Positions 24,448 through 32,208 of a stretch of DNA of 44,354 nt are shown piece after piece; position 1 is the first letter of the stretch, and each line of letters begins with the position of its first letter. The stretch covers positions 1-44,354 of the forward strand of contig JAEYQV010000148.1 in assembly GCA_023409835.1 (NCBI GenBank), in the 5' to 3' direction. The notes beneath the pieces are model-generated. The model saw nothing but the letters and a program-made list of their open reading frames with translations, made no database searches and was not told the DNA's origin. The stretch comes from Bacillota bacterium. Its GTDB lineage: Bacteria; Bacillota; Clostridia; Lachnospirales; Lachnospiraceae. Made by a program: the position numbers and the translations under genes.

Positions 24448-24695
24448 ATCTCATAAGTGATTATGTCCTATGAAATAATTGCCCTCCATCAAGCGAATGA
24501 AGTTCGTTTTGGGATGAAACACCGCTGCGGATAACTTTATTCCGGGTGGGTGGGATACGATGGTCAGTGGTGCAGTGAAAGAAGAAAAGGGATGGATTTT
24601 TTACATTAGAAACTGTATAATTAGCACATATATTGTCACAGGACATACTTTTATCAGAACAGGTTATTCAGATAGATTGGAGCAGATGAAAGACA
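24448..24695 (+). other. Non-coding stretch upstream of queA
   Basis: No convincing ORF, repeat or riboswitch is seen. TATAAT occurs near 24615 but without a good -35. I looked for a preQ1-type aptamer because queA follows and did not find one. Confidence 0.4.
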
Positions 24696-25751
24696 ATGAA
24701 AACACAGGACTTTTATTATGATTTACCGGAAGAACTGATTGCCCAGGATCCTCTTATGGATCGTTCCGGTTCCAGATTGCTGGTGCTTGACAAGAGGACT
24801 GGAGCAATCGAGCATAAAATATTCAGAGAAATCGGTCAATTCCTCCGTAAGGGGGATTGCCTTGTCATTAATGATACCAAGGTTATTCCGGCCAGGCTGA
24901 TCGGAGAAAAGGTAAGGGAACAGGGGAGTGCCGAAGCTGAGAATGGCCACGGAGCCAGGATTGAACTGCTTCTTTTAAAAAGAAGGGAGAATGACATTTG
25001 GGAGACCCTGGTCAAGCCGGGGAAGAAGGCAAAACCGGGTACAAGGATTTCCTTTGGGAATAATCTGCTGACAGCAGAGGTTTTGGATATTGTGGAAGAT
25101 GGAAACAGGCTGGTAAAGTTCACCTACCGGGGAATCTTCGAAGAGATACTGGATCAATTGGGTGAGATGCCTCTTCCGCCGTATATTACCCACGAGCTCA
25201 CGGATAAAAACCGGTATCAGACGGTATATGCCAAATACGAAGGTTCAGCAGCGGCTCCTACAGCAGGTCTTCATTTTACGAGGGAGCTATTGGAGGAGCT
25301 GGAGAATCAGGGTATTAGAATTGCACGGGTAACCCTGCATGTCGGTCTTGGTACCTTCCGTCCGGTCAAGGTTGAAAATGTACAGGAGCATCATATGCAT
25401 TCGGAATTCTATCAGGTACTTCCGGAAGCTGCAGACCTGATTAATCAGACGAAAGCTGACGGTGGCAGGATAATCTGTGTCGGTACAACCAGCTGTCGGA
25501 CCGTTGAGTCAGCAGCAGATGATAGCGGAAGGGTTCAGGCAGGAAGCGGAGACACTTCTATATTTATTTATCCTGGATATCGCTTTAAGGTATTAGATGC
25601 ATTAATTACGAATTTTCACCTGCCGGAATCTACATTGATGATGCTTGTCTCTGCATTGGCAGGAACAGAGCATATTATGGATGCCTACAAGGAAGCAGTG
25701 AAGGAGCGCTATCGTTTCTTCAGCTTCGGGGATGCAATGTTCATCCGGTAA
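24696..25751 (+). CDS. queA: tRNA preQ1(34) S-adenosylmethionine ribosyltransferase-isomerase
   Basis: This 351-residue enzyme transfers the ribosyl part of SAM to preQ1 in tRNA to form epoxyqueuosine. Family segments are FYYDLPEELIAQDPL at the start, LVINDTKVIPARLIG, AAPTAGLHFTRELL and TLHVGLGTFRPV, and the ending YRFFSFGDAMFI is diagnostic. The length is normal. The gene appears alone; no tgt or other queuosine gene is next to it. Confidence 0.95.
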   Translation: MKTQDFYYDLPEELIAQDPLMDRSGSRLLVLDKRTGAIEHKIFREIGQFLRKGDCLVINDTKVIPARLIGEKVREQGSAEAENGHGARIELLLLKRRENDIWETLVKPGKKAKPGTRISFGNNLLTAEVLDIVEDGNRLVKFTYRGIFEEILDQLGEMPLPPYITHELTDKNRYQTVYAKYEGSAAAPTAGLHFTRELLEELENQGIRIARVTLHVGLGTFRPVKVENVQEHHMHSEFYQVLPEAADLINQTKADGGRIICVGTTSCRTVESAADDSGRVQAGSGDTSIFIYPGYRFKVLDALITNFHLPESTLMMLVSALAGTEHIMDAYKEAVKERYRFFSFGDAMFIR

Positions 25752-25850
25752 GCAGGAAGAGTATAGTATATATAAGGCACATCCGGTTGACAGGTTCCTG
25801 CGGTATGTGCCTTACTAAGCAATAAAATAAAGCAGAGGTTGGTAGGTTTC

Positions 25851-26405
25851 ATGTTGAGTTTTATACTAATGATGGAAGATGGGGTAGATAAGGATAAATT
25901 AGAGGAGCTATATCTTACATATCGTAAGGAATTGTTCTATGTAGCTTATCAAATTCTGAAAAACTATCACGATGCAGAGGATGTTCTTCAAAGTGCATTT
26001 GTAAAAATGTCGAAACATTTGGAAAAAATAGGCGAGATAAAGTGTAATAAAACCAGAGCATATCTGGTTATTATAGTAAGAAACCTATCATTTGACCGAT
26101 TTGTAGAGAAAAAGAGGACTGTGCCTACTGATTTTTCTGATGAAAGCATGGATGTACCGGATAGTAACTCTTCCCTGGAGGATTATGTACTGAACCTGGA
26201 GCGTGGCAAGGGACTTGCTGAGGCGCTCTCGAAGATACGAACCGGATATGCGGATATTATTACATTAAAGTATTATTATCAATACAGTAATGCAGAGATT
26301 GCCGAGTTGATTAATATGTCAGTTGATAATGTCGGTGTGAAGCTACATCGTGCAAAGGCCGCCTTGAGAAAAATTCTTTCGGAAGGAGGGGTCAAGGATG
26401 AGTAA
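25851..26405 (+). CDS. ECF-type RNA polymerase sigma factor
   Basis: This 184-residue sigma factor has region 2 at about residues 15-75 (ELFYVAYQILKNYHDAEDVL) and region 4 at about 125-180 (YYYQYSNAEIAELINMSVDNVGVKLHRAKAAL, a helix-turn-helix). There is no region 1 or 3. The frame extends to a TTG at 25839, but the ATG at 25851 is the better start. Its 3' end overlaps by 8 bp a membrane protein of the DUF4367 type, the usual place for a cognate anti-sigma factor. The stimulus is unknown. Confidence 0.85.
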   Translation: MLSFILMMEDGVDKDKLEELYLTYRKELFYVAYQILKNYHDAEDVLQSAFVKMSKHLEKIGEIKCNKTRAYLVIIVRNLSFDRFVEKKRTVPTDFSDESMDVPDSNSSLEDYVLNLERGKGLAEALSKIRTGYADIITLKYYYQYSNAEIAELINMSVDNVGVKLHRAKAALRKILSEGGVKDE

Positions 26406-27147
26406 AGCAATAAATACAGACAGGAAGTATAGAGAAGGACTTGAGAACAACTTTCTTGCACATATCGGATACGAATATTCACAACAGGTTTGCGAAGAGC
26501 TTGACAGGGAAAAAGATCAATGGAAGGACATTGAAGTACCGGGGAGTCTTGATCAATGGTTTACTGATTTTGCGAAGCTGGAAAAGAAGAGGAAGAGAAG
26601 GAAGGAAAGAAGGCAAAAGATGTTTCAATACTCCAGAAGGGCAGCGATATTCCTTCTGGGTCTCGTCGTAATCAACTTTGTTCTTGTTAAAAATGTAGAT
26701 GCTTACCGGGTCCGGTGGAGGAATACCATTACCCGCCTGCAGCAGAAGTTCACGCAGATTGATTATGTGGATGATACAACGGATATCGATGAGTACATAC
26801 CGAAGGACTGGGTAGGAAGGTATTACCTTACTTATCTCCCGGAGGGCTATCAGCTATCAGGCACTACGAATCAAGATGGTGCAGCAACAATAAGCTATAC
26901 TGATCAAGAGGGAAAACAGATATTATTCAGCCAGTTCAATCAGAACATATCAATGAGGATTGATACAGAAGATGAGGAGATTACTTATCTGAGCATTAAT
27001 GGAGATCATGAAGCATACTGTCTGCAAAAAGACAATTCCTTGATCGTCAGCTGGAGGCAGGAGGACATTACATTCCAGCTCTATACTCCCTGGATCGGTC
27101 AGGAGGAGATTATCAGAATAGCAGAAAGTATTGCGTTATTAAAATAA
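26398..27147 (+). CDS. DUF4367-type membrane protein, putative anti-sigma factor
   Basis: This 249-residue protein has a charged cytoplasmic N-terminus of about 80 residues with a very basic KKRKRRKERRQK patch. A single membrane helix (AIFLLGLVVINFVLV) follows, then an outer domain resembling DUF4367 (YLTYLPEGYQLSG, ISYTDQEGKQILFSQ, LIVSWRQEDITFQLY). Translation is coupled to the preceding sigma factor, so the N-terminal part probably binds it (inference). The basic patch next to the membrane helix is a stop-transfer signal. Confidence 0.75.
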   Translation: MSKAINTDRKYREGLENNFLAHIGYEYSQQVCEELDREKDQWKDIEVPGSLDQWFTDFAKLEKKRKRRKERRQKMFQYSRRAAIFLLGLVVINFVLVKNVDAYRVRWRNTITRLQQKFTQIDYVDDTTDIDEYIPKDWVGRYYLTYLPEGYQLSGTTNQDGAATISYTDQEGKQILFSQFNQNISMRIDTEDEEITYLSINGDHEAYCLQKDNSLIVSWRQEDITFQLYTPWIGQEEIIRIAESIALLK

Positions 27148-27168
27148 TTAATAAAAAAGTGTAAGAAG

Positions 27169-27255
27169 AAACCTCTTTTCACGTTTTAATATATAGATAG
27201 TTGCGAAATGCGATCAGCTAAGCAATTACCTAATTTTACTATGCGAAAGGGGTTT
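27169..27255 (+). promoter_or_regulatory. Long-range stem covering the RBS of the next gene
   Basis: AAACCTCTTT (27169-27178) can pair with AAAGGGGTTT (27246-27255) with one T-G. The 3' arm contains the AAAGGGG ribosome binding site of the secreted protein gene and runs into seven T residues, so it could act as terminator and/or block translation. Confidence 0.4.
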
Positions 27256-27259
27256 TTTT

Positions 27260-27673
27260 ATGAAAAAGCTAATGAAATTGACGGCATTATGTATGACATT
27301 CATTCTGGCAGGGTTAATTCCCGCGGAACCGGCTGCAGCATCTGAAATCACGATTCGTCCTATGTATGCAGAGATTGATATCTTTGTGAATTCCTTTGAA
27401 ATCTATCCCGATGGAAATGCCAGTGTTTACACCTCAGTACATGCAGGTAATGCGGACAGTACTTCGGTAGGTGTATACTTGGAGAAGAATAATAACGGTA
27501 CCTGGTCCTCGGTGAAAAGCTGGTCCGGCTCCTCCAACTCTGTATTTTCCAATGCAGGTGGTACCTACTATGTAACCCATGGGCAATATAGGATCAGATC
27601 CTATTGTTCGGTATACATCAACGGTTCACTTGCGGACTATGATTCTTATGTCAGCTACACAATTACTTATTGA
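27260..27673 (+). CDS. Small secreted protein, probably DUF6147 family
   Basis: This 137-residue protein has a Sec signal peptide (MKKLMKLTALCMTFILAGLI, cleavage near P-A-A-A-S). The mature part is rich in Ser, Tyr, Asn and beta-strand patterns (SVYTSVHAGNADSTSVGVYL, YYVTHGQYRIRSYCSVYING), suggesting a small beta-sandwich. It resembles the DUF6147 group of Lachnospiraceae exported proteins. It follows the sigma/DUF4367 pair and may be its target (inference). Function is unknown. Confidence 0.7.
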   Translation: MKKLMKLTALCMTFILAGLIPAEPAAASEITIRPMYAEIDIFVNSFEIYPDGNASVYTSVHAGNADSTSVGVYLEKNNNGTWSSVKSWSGSSNSVFSNAGGTYYVTHGQYRIRSYCSVYINGSLADYDSYVSYTITY

Positions 27674-27833
27674 TTAAATGAATGACATTATTTAGGAACA
27701 TTTTAATGATCCGCTGCATAAGCTTTAACATCAGACTGAGCGATAGACGGAGTCACACACTATGTGCATTTTTTAACAAAAACAGCAGGAAAGAAACCAA
27801 AATATGTTAAAAACGTAGAATTACAAATATTGC

Positions 27834-27862
27834 TTGAATAATTATAGGTATACTGCTATACT
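27834..27862 (+). promoter_or_regulatory. Promoter of the ammonium transport operon
   Basis: TTGAAT (27834-27839), a 17-bp spacer and TATACT (27857-27862). The predicted start near 27869 is just 22 nt before the first terminator stem, so the transcript meets several terminators before its first gene at 28239. Confidence 0.55.
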
Positions 27863-27884
27863 TTCTATCATATTAATCATGGTA

Positions 27885-27929
27885 TGACAAAGAAGTCAAA
27901 ACACTAATTGTTTTGACTTCTCTTTTTTT
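27885..27929 (+). promoter_or_regulatory. Leader element 1: GAC/GTC hairpin overlapping a terminator
   Basis: TGAC-AAAGAA-GTCA (27885-27898) forms a 4-bp stem with a hexaloop having A at position 1 and G at position 4. It competes with the terminator AGAAGTCAAAAC (27891-27902)/GTTTTGACTTCT (27910-27921) plus T7. I found no second hairpin just upstream, so this one could be a plain terminator. Confidence 0.5.
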
Positions 27930-27977
27930 CAAAGTTAATTGCTCAGGGTAAAGTATCACAATTTGCCGTGAAGGTAC

Positions 27978-28040
27978 AGTAAGCGGATGCTTTGTTATTA
28001 TATTGACAATGGGGTCAAGGTAAAAATGCCTTGACCCTTT
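27978..28040 (+). promoter_or_regulatory. Leader element 2: tandem hexaloop hairpins plus terminator (candidate ANTAR target)
   Basis: Hairpin P1 AGTA-AGCGGA-TGCT (27978-27991) and hairpin P2 TTGAC-AATGGG-GTCAA (28003-28018) both have hexaloops with A1 and G4. P2 overlaps the 5' arm of the terminator GGGTCAAGG (28012-28020)/CCTTGACCC (28029-28037). RNA targets of ANTAR antiterminators such as EutV and NasR have this layout: two hexaloop hairpins, the second exclusive with a terminator. Confidence 0.55.
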
Positions 28041-28085
28041 CTGATTTATGACAGGGGAAACGATTTAACGTTTTATCTTGTTAAC

Positions 28086-28109
28086 GGTTGGCTGACACAG
28101 ACAATCCGG
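28086..28109 (+). repeat. Dispersed short hairpin element, copy 2
   Basis: It reads GGTTGGCTGACACAG then ACAATCCGG, a 4-nt shorter form of the copy at 663-690. It lies between leader elements 2 and 3 of the amtB operon. Confidence 0.6.
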
Positions 28110-28122
28110 TTTAAATGGAAAC

Positions 28123-28158
28123 GACAAAGGGGTCAAGGCGCTATCGCCTTGGCCCCTT
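28123..28158 (+). promoter_or_regulatory. Leader element 3: GAC/GTC hairpin overlapping a terminator
   Basis: GAC-AAAGGG-GTC (28123-28134) again has an A1/G4 hexaloop and overlaps the long stem AAGGGGTCAAGGCG (28127-28140)/CGCCTTGGCCCCTT (28145-28158). No clear A1/G4 partner hairpin was found just upstream. Confidence 0.5.
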
Positions 28159-28175
28159 ATAGAATATTAGGATAT

Positions 28176-28210
28176 GACAATGGGGGTCGGAGCTTAGAGG
28201 TTTTGGCTCC
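28176..28210 (+). promoter_or_regulatory. Leader element 4: degenerate hairpin close to the first gene
   Basis: GAC-AATGGGG-GTC (28176-28188) has a seven-base loop and is followed by GGAGC (28189-28193)/GCTCC (28206-28210). It resembles elements 1-3 but lacks the exact hexaloop and a T-run. Confidence 0.35.
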
Positions 28211-28238
28211 TTATATCATTTCATAGAGGAGGATTAAT

Positions 28239-28550
28239 ATGAAGAAAAACAAGGTTATCATCATGAATCTATTGATGGCTGCTACGATCCTGATCATGTT
28301 TCTTGGGTTGTTCTTCAGCGCTTTTAGCGTTATTAACAACATCAGCCTCAGGATAATCCGATCAGATATTCCCGGAGTGATCCTGGGAATTATGGTTTTT
28401 TATCTTGGACTCCGGTATAACATTCTGGTAAGAAAACTGAAACAGGAAGTTTATACGAGTACAGCAGGCTTCTCCTGGAGTAATTTCAAACGGGAGAAGG
28501 GTAAAACGTTAGGTAAAAAAGTTAATATAAAAAGGAGGCAGTATTTATGA
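28239..28550 (+). CDS. Small two-helix membrane protein preceding amtB
   Basis: This 103-residue protein has two hydrophobic segments (about residues 8-30 and 44-62, DIPGVILGIMVFYLGLRY) and a basic cytoplasmic tail rich in Lys/Arg. An AGAGGAGG site precedes the ATG, and the stop overlaps the amtB start (ATGA), so translation is coupled. I do not recognise a family. The position suggests an accessory or regulatory partner of the ammonium channel; this is inference only. Confidence 0.7.
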   Translation: MKKNKVIIMNLLMAATILIMFLGLFFSAFSVINNISLRIIRSDIPGVILGIMVFYLGLRYNILVRKLKQEVYTSTAGFSWSNFKREKGKTLGKKVNIKRRQYL

Positions 28551-30115
28551 AAAAATCAGTGAAAATGATTAGTTTAGTGGCAGCACTGGCAATCTTGGCC
28601 ATCGTATTGGCATTAGCCCTGTCACCGGACAAAGGAGGGGATCCGACGGGTGCTTCCTATGTTACAGCAACCGGAACGGAGACAATTACAGATGTGGCTA
28701 CTACAGCAAACAAGGCTTACTATGGAGCAAATTATACCTGGATTATGATTACCGGATTTATGATATTCTTCTTCCAGTGCGGCTTTGCTATGGTTGAAAC
28801 CGGATTCTGCCGTGGTAAAAATGCAGCACATACGATGACAATGAACTTTATGGTCTTCTTAGTGGGCGCAGTCGGTTATTTCCTTACAGGCTTCGCATTT
28901 CAGTTCGGCGGTTCCGGCGGTGCAGCCGGACTCGGTAGCGGAGGAGCGGCACTTGACTCCATGGTCAGTATCCCGGGACTAGGTGGAATCATCGGATATA
29001 AGGGCTTCCTGCTATCCGGCTTAGGAGTCTATGATCCCGGTATCTATGCTCTTTTCTTCTTCCAGATGGTATTTATGGACACAACGGTGACGATACCGAC
29101 CGGTGCTATCGCTGAGAGAGTAAAATACTCGGCTGTTGTTATTACTTCATTTTTCATTTCCATGTTCCTATATCCGCTGTTTGGTAACTGGGTATGGGGC
29201 GGCGGCTGGCTGTCAAGTCTTGGCAAGAACTTTGGTTTAGGCCATGGCGTGGTTGATTTTGCCGGCTCGGCAGTTGTTCATTCCATGGGTGGTATGCTGG
29301 CCCTTGCAGGTGCAATCGTGATCGGACCCAGAATCGGTAAGTTTAAGAAGGATGGTACAACGAGGGCTTTCCCCGGACATAATATTCCAATGGCCATCAT
29401 TGGTACCATTATCCTTTTCTTCTGCTGGTTCGCCTTCAATGCCGGATCAACCGCAAATGCAAGCGACTTTAGACTCTCTGTAGTAGCTACCAATACAATG
29501 GTCGCCGGAGCTGTCGGAGGAATGGTAGCAATGTTTTATATGTGGATTAAGTATGGTAAGCCGGATCCGTCCATGACAGCAAACGGTGCTCTGGCAGGTC
29601 TGGTAGCGATAACGGCACCCTGTGCATTTGTTAATGCAGCTGCAGCCTTTGCAATAGGTATGATTGGTGGGCTTCTGGTTTGTATTGCAGTTCCCTTCGT
29701 GGAAAACAAACTAAAGCTGGATGATCCGGTAGGTGCGATATCCGTGCACTGTATCAACGGGTTGTGGGGTGTGATATCACTGGGCTTGTTTGCAGACGGT
29801 TCCTACGGTGATGGTATCAATGGTGTTGCCGGTGGTGTGAAAGGATTGTTTTATGGGGATGCCTCTCAGTTTATCGCCCAGCTGATTGCTGTGGTTGTAT
29901 TATTTGTCTGGGGCTTTGGAGTATCCTTTGTATTCTTTAAGGTATTGGATAAATTCTGGGGCTTGAGGGTGAAACCCGAGGATGAGCTTGCCGGCCTTGA
30001 TCTACCTGAGATGGGTGTTTTGGCTTATCCGGACCAGCAGCTGCTGAAATCCGAGCTGGATTATGACATGGGAGATAACAAACCGATCAAGCAGTTAGCC
30101 AGATTTCGGAAATAA
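28547..30115 (+). CDS. amtB: Ammonium transporter
   Basis: This 522-residue Amt/MEP/Rh channel is longer than the usual 400-430 residues. There is an N-terminal signal-like helix plus a Thr/Ala-rich stretch (residues 1-60), and about 45 C-terminal cytoplasmic residues after the last helix. Core motifs include FFFQCGFAMVETGFCRGKN and the pore twin-histidine regions AVVHSMGGMLALAG and AISVHCINGLWG. It imports ammonium under nitrogen limitation. It is translationally coupled to the small protein upstream and followed by its partner glnK, the normal arrangement for PII-gated Amt channels. Confidence 0.95.
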   Translation: MKKSVKMISLVAALAILAIVLALALSPDKGGDPTGASYVTATGTETITDVATTANKAYYGANYTWIMITGFMIFFFQCGFAMVETGFCRGKNAAHTMTMNFMVFLVGAVGYFLTGFAFQFGGSGGAAGLGSGGAALDSMVSIPGLGGIIGYKGFLLSGLGVYDPGIYALFFFQMVFMDTTVTIPTGAIAERVKYSAVVITSFFISMFLYPLFGNWVWGGGWLSSLGKNFGLGHGVVDFAGSAVVHSMGGMLALAGAIVIGPRIGKFKKDGTTRAFPGHNIPMAIIGTIILFFCWFAFNAGSTANASDFRLSVVATNTMVAGAVGGMVAMFYMWIKYGKPDPSMTANGALAGLVAITAPCAFVNAAAAFAIGMIGGLLVCIAVPFVENKLKLDDPVGAISVHCINGLWGVISLGLFADGSYGDGINGVAGGVKGLFYGDASQFIAQLIAVVVLFVWGFGVSFVFFKVLDKFWGLRVKPEDELAGLDLPEMGVLAYPDQQLLKSELDYDMGDNKPIKQLARFRK

Positions 30116-30120
30116 TAGAT

Positions 30121-30149
30121 TTGACAGATAATAACAAGTTAGCTATAAT
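30121..30149 (+). promoter_or_regulatory. Consensus promoter in front of glnK
   Basis: TTGACA (30121-30126), a 17-bp spacer and TATAAT (30144-30149): a perfect sigma-A type match 5 bp after the amtB stop. It is followed within 20 bp by a terminator. Confidence 0.75.
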
Positions 30150-30165
30150 GAAGTTAATTGATGAC

Positions 30166-30203
30166 GAGGGCGTTTTCTTAATTGAATTACGCGCTCTTTT
30201 TTA
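30166..30203 (+). terminator. Terminator/attenuator between the glnK promoter and glnK
   Basis: GAGGGCGT (30166-30173) pairs with ACGCGCTC (30189-30196), with one G-G mismatch, and a T-run follows. It would stop both amtB read-through and transcripts from the promoter at 30121, so glnK would need read-through or another signal. Confidence 0.75.
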
Positions 30204-30208
30204 TTAGC

Positions 30209-30234
30209 GGGTGACTGCCACAGGCAGACAATCC
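30209..30234 (+). repeat. Dispersed short hairpin element, copy 3
   Basis: It ends CAGGCAGACAATCC like the other copies, and CTGCC-ACA-GGCAG forms a perfect local stem. It follows the terminator at 30166-30203 and lies in the glnK leader. Confidence 0.6.
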
Positions 30235-30264
30235 ATTTTATATAGAAATAAAGGAGGTAATGGT

Positions 30265-30603
30265 ATGAAGAAGCTGGAGATCATAATTAAGCCGGAACGG
30301 CTCGAGGATCTGAAGAAAATATTGAATGATTGTAACGCTACCGGTGTTATGATAACGAATATCATGGGTTATGGTAAGCAGAAGGGCTATAAGAACATTT
30401 ACCGAGGTACCGAATATAATGTGAACCTGCTTCCGAAGGTAAAGGTAGAGACGATCGTTACACCGGAGATTGCTGAGTGTATTGTCGATAAGGTAGTAAA
30501 GGAAATCAATACCGGAAATTACGGTGACGGTAAAATCTTTATCTATGAAGTGGAGGATGCCGTCAGGATTCGAACCGGTGAGCGAGGTCATGATGCGTTA
30601 TAA
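30265..30603 (+). CDS. glnK: Nitrogen regulatory protein PII
   Basis: This 112-residue PII protein senses 2-oxoglutarate, ATP/ADP and nitrogen status and plugs AmtB when ammonium is plentiful. The start MKKLEIIIKPERLEDLK and the T-loop with Tyr51 (YRGTEYNV) are conserved, and the C-terminal GDGKIFIYEVEDAVRIRTGE is typical. The frame can be read from a GTG at 30211, but AAAGGAGG places the start at 30265. It follows amtB, as in most bacteria. Whether Tyr51 is uridylylated here is not known. Confidence 0.94.
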   Translation: MKKLEIIIKPERLEDLKKILNDCNATGVMITNIMGYGKQKGYKNIYRGTEYNVNLLPKVKVETIVTPEIAECIVDKVVKEINTGNYGDGKIFIYEVEDAVRIRTGERGHDAL

Positions 30604-30633
30604 GAGATTCGGGAAAGGAATCTGATATAAATC

Positions 30634-30659
30634 GGATGGTCTGCCTGTTGCAGCCAACC
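30634..30659 (-). repeat. Dispersed short hairpin element, copy 4 (inverted)
   Basis: On the minus strand it starts GGTTGGCTG and ends CAGACCATCC. Relative to the other copies, the CAA to CCA change restores pairing with TGG in the 5' arm. It sits between glnK and the convergent terminator. Confidence 0.55.
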
Positions 30660-30665
30660 ACCAAA

Positions 30666-30711
30666 AAAACAGCCCCTTACTGTTAGTGAAATAACAGGAA
30701 AGGGGCTGTAT
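30666..30711 (-). terminator. Terminator of the flavoprotein gene
   Basis: On the plus strand ACAGCCCCTT, CTGTT, CAG and AAGGGGCTGT form a long interrupted stem. Read on the minus strand it is followed by TTTTTTT, so it mainly serves the minus-strand gene. The stem shares ACAGCCCCT with the IS110 target. Confidence 0.85.
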
Positions 30712-30719
30712 TATGAACA

Positions 30720-32126
30720 CTACGATTTGTTTTTCATTTTCGTAAGGATACTTCTTCCTACACTGATGCCGTTGGCAGAGGCCTGCTGGAGTCCTCTGGT
30801 AACGGAGGCACCGTCGCCAATTGCTCTTAAGCCTTCTACACTGGTTTCAAACTCCTTATTAACGACGACTTTATTGGAGTAGAATTTAACTTCGACTCCA
30901 TAGAGCAGAGTCTCGTCGCTGGCAATACCGGGGGTGACCTTATCAAGAGCAAGTATCATTTCTTTAATATCTACCATGATACGGTGAGGGAATACCAAGG
31001 ATAAATCTCCGGGGACCGCATCCTTTAAAGTCGGAATCAGATTGTTCCTGCAGAGGCGCTCCTCCGTAGTCCTCCTTCCCCTTTGGAAATCACCGAAGGT
31101 CTGGACTAAGATTCTGCCGCCGCAGAGCATATTGCTTAACTGAGCAATGTGCTTACCGTATTCGATCGGTGTCTTGAAGGGCTTCGTAAAGTTCTTGGAT
31201 ACGAGGATGGCGAAGTTCGTATTATTGGTTTTATAGTCCTTGGATTTATAGGCATGTCCATTCACGACAGCCAGGTTATTCTCATAATACTCGGTAGCTA
31301 CCTCGCCGGACGGGTTCGTACAGAAGGTCCTCACCTTATCATCGAAGGTCGGAGTGTAATATACCAGCTTTGCTTCGTAGAGGTTCTTGTTTAAGAATTC
31401 CATAACCTCATCCCTGACTTCAACGCGGACACCGATATCCACGGTGCCGACCTTGGTTTCAATACCATGGGCATGGCAGATCTGGCTGAACCAGTCAGAG
31501 CCTTCCCGGCCGATGGCTGCCACAATCTCATCTGCATAGAAGGTATCCCCTGCTGTGGTCGTAATACCTCTGGCCTTCTGCTCCTCAATTAAGATATCCT
31601 GAACCATGGTGTTAAATAACATCTCCACACCGGAGGCAAGCAGATGCTCCTGTAATCTTGTATATATCTTATAGCCCTCCTCCGTCCCAAGGTGACGGAT
31701 CGGACACTCAATCAGCTTTAAATTGGCATTGATGGCTCGTCTTCTGATCTCACGGATCTCTGCTTCCTTATCTACTCCGTATACATTCGTATCTGCACCG
31801 AATTTCAAGTAGATGTCATCGGATTCCTTGATCAGCTGCAGGGCTTTATCATAGCCTAAAATCTCCGGGAGATTACCGCCGACATCCGGTGACAGGGACA
31901 GCTTACCATCGGAGAATGCGCCGGCACCGGCAAAGCCGGTAGTTATGGAGCAGGGTTTGCAGCCGACACACTGCTTGGTGATACGTTTCGGGCAGGTTCT
32001 CTTTTCAATCGGTCTGCCTTTCTCTACCATTAATATCTTAAGATCCTTATTTTCCTTGATCAGCTCATAGGCACAAAAAATACCGGAGGGGCCGGCACCA
32101 ATTATTATTACATCATATCTCTGCAT
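30720..32126 (-). CDS. NAD(P)/FAD-dependent oxidoreductase (COG2509-like)
   Basis: This 468-residue flavoprotein has an N-terminal Rossmann fold (YDVIIIGAGPSGIFCAYEL), a cysteine-rich segment after it (CPKRITKQCVGCKPC) and a conserved TTGFAGAGAFSDGKL loop. A C-terminal FAD-contact region follows, ending GDGASVTRGLQQASANGI. It matches a widespread clostridial family annotated only as FAD-dependent dehydrogenases. The Cys cluster may bind a metal or Fe-S centre. The substrate is unknown. AGGAG precedes the start. The HAD gene 82 bp upstream on the same strand may share its transcript. Confidence 0.8.
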   Translation of the reverse strand: MQRYDVIIIGAGPSGIFCAYELIKENKDLKILMVEKGRPIEKRTCPKRITKQCVGCKPCSITTGFAGAGAFSDGKLSLSPDVGGNLPEILGYDKALQLIKESDDIYLKFGADTNVYGVDKEAEIREIRRRAINANLKLIECPIRHLGTEEGYKIYTRLQEHLLASGVEMLFNTMVQDILIEEQKARGITTTAGDTFYADEIVAAIGREGSDWFSQICHAHGIETKVGTVDIGVRVEVRDEVMEFLNKNLYEAKLVYYTPTFDDKVRTFCTNPSGEVATEYYENNLAVVNGHAYKSKDYKTNNTNFAILVSKNFTKPFKTPIEYGKHIAQLSNMLCGGRILVQTFGDFQRGRRTTEERLCRNNLIPTLKDAVPGDLSLVFPHRIMVDIKEMILALDKVTPGIASDETLLYGVEVKFYSNKVVVNKEFETSVEGLRAIGDGASVTRGLQQASANGISVGRSILTKMKNKS

Positions 32127-32208
32127 ACGTAACGCTCCTTTAAGTGAGTTATTGCCCGTAACCTCGCCTATTCTACCATATTTTTGTTATAAAAACAAGA
32201 GTCCCCTG

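Noticed and set aside
24448..24695. Possible preQ1 riboswitch before queA
   Set aside because: No preQ1-I or preQ1-II consensus pattern could be found in the stretch.
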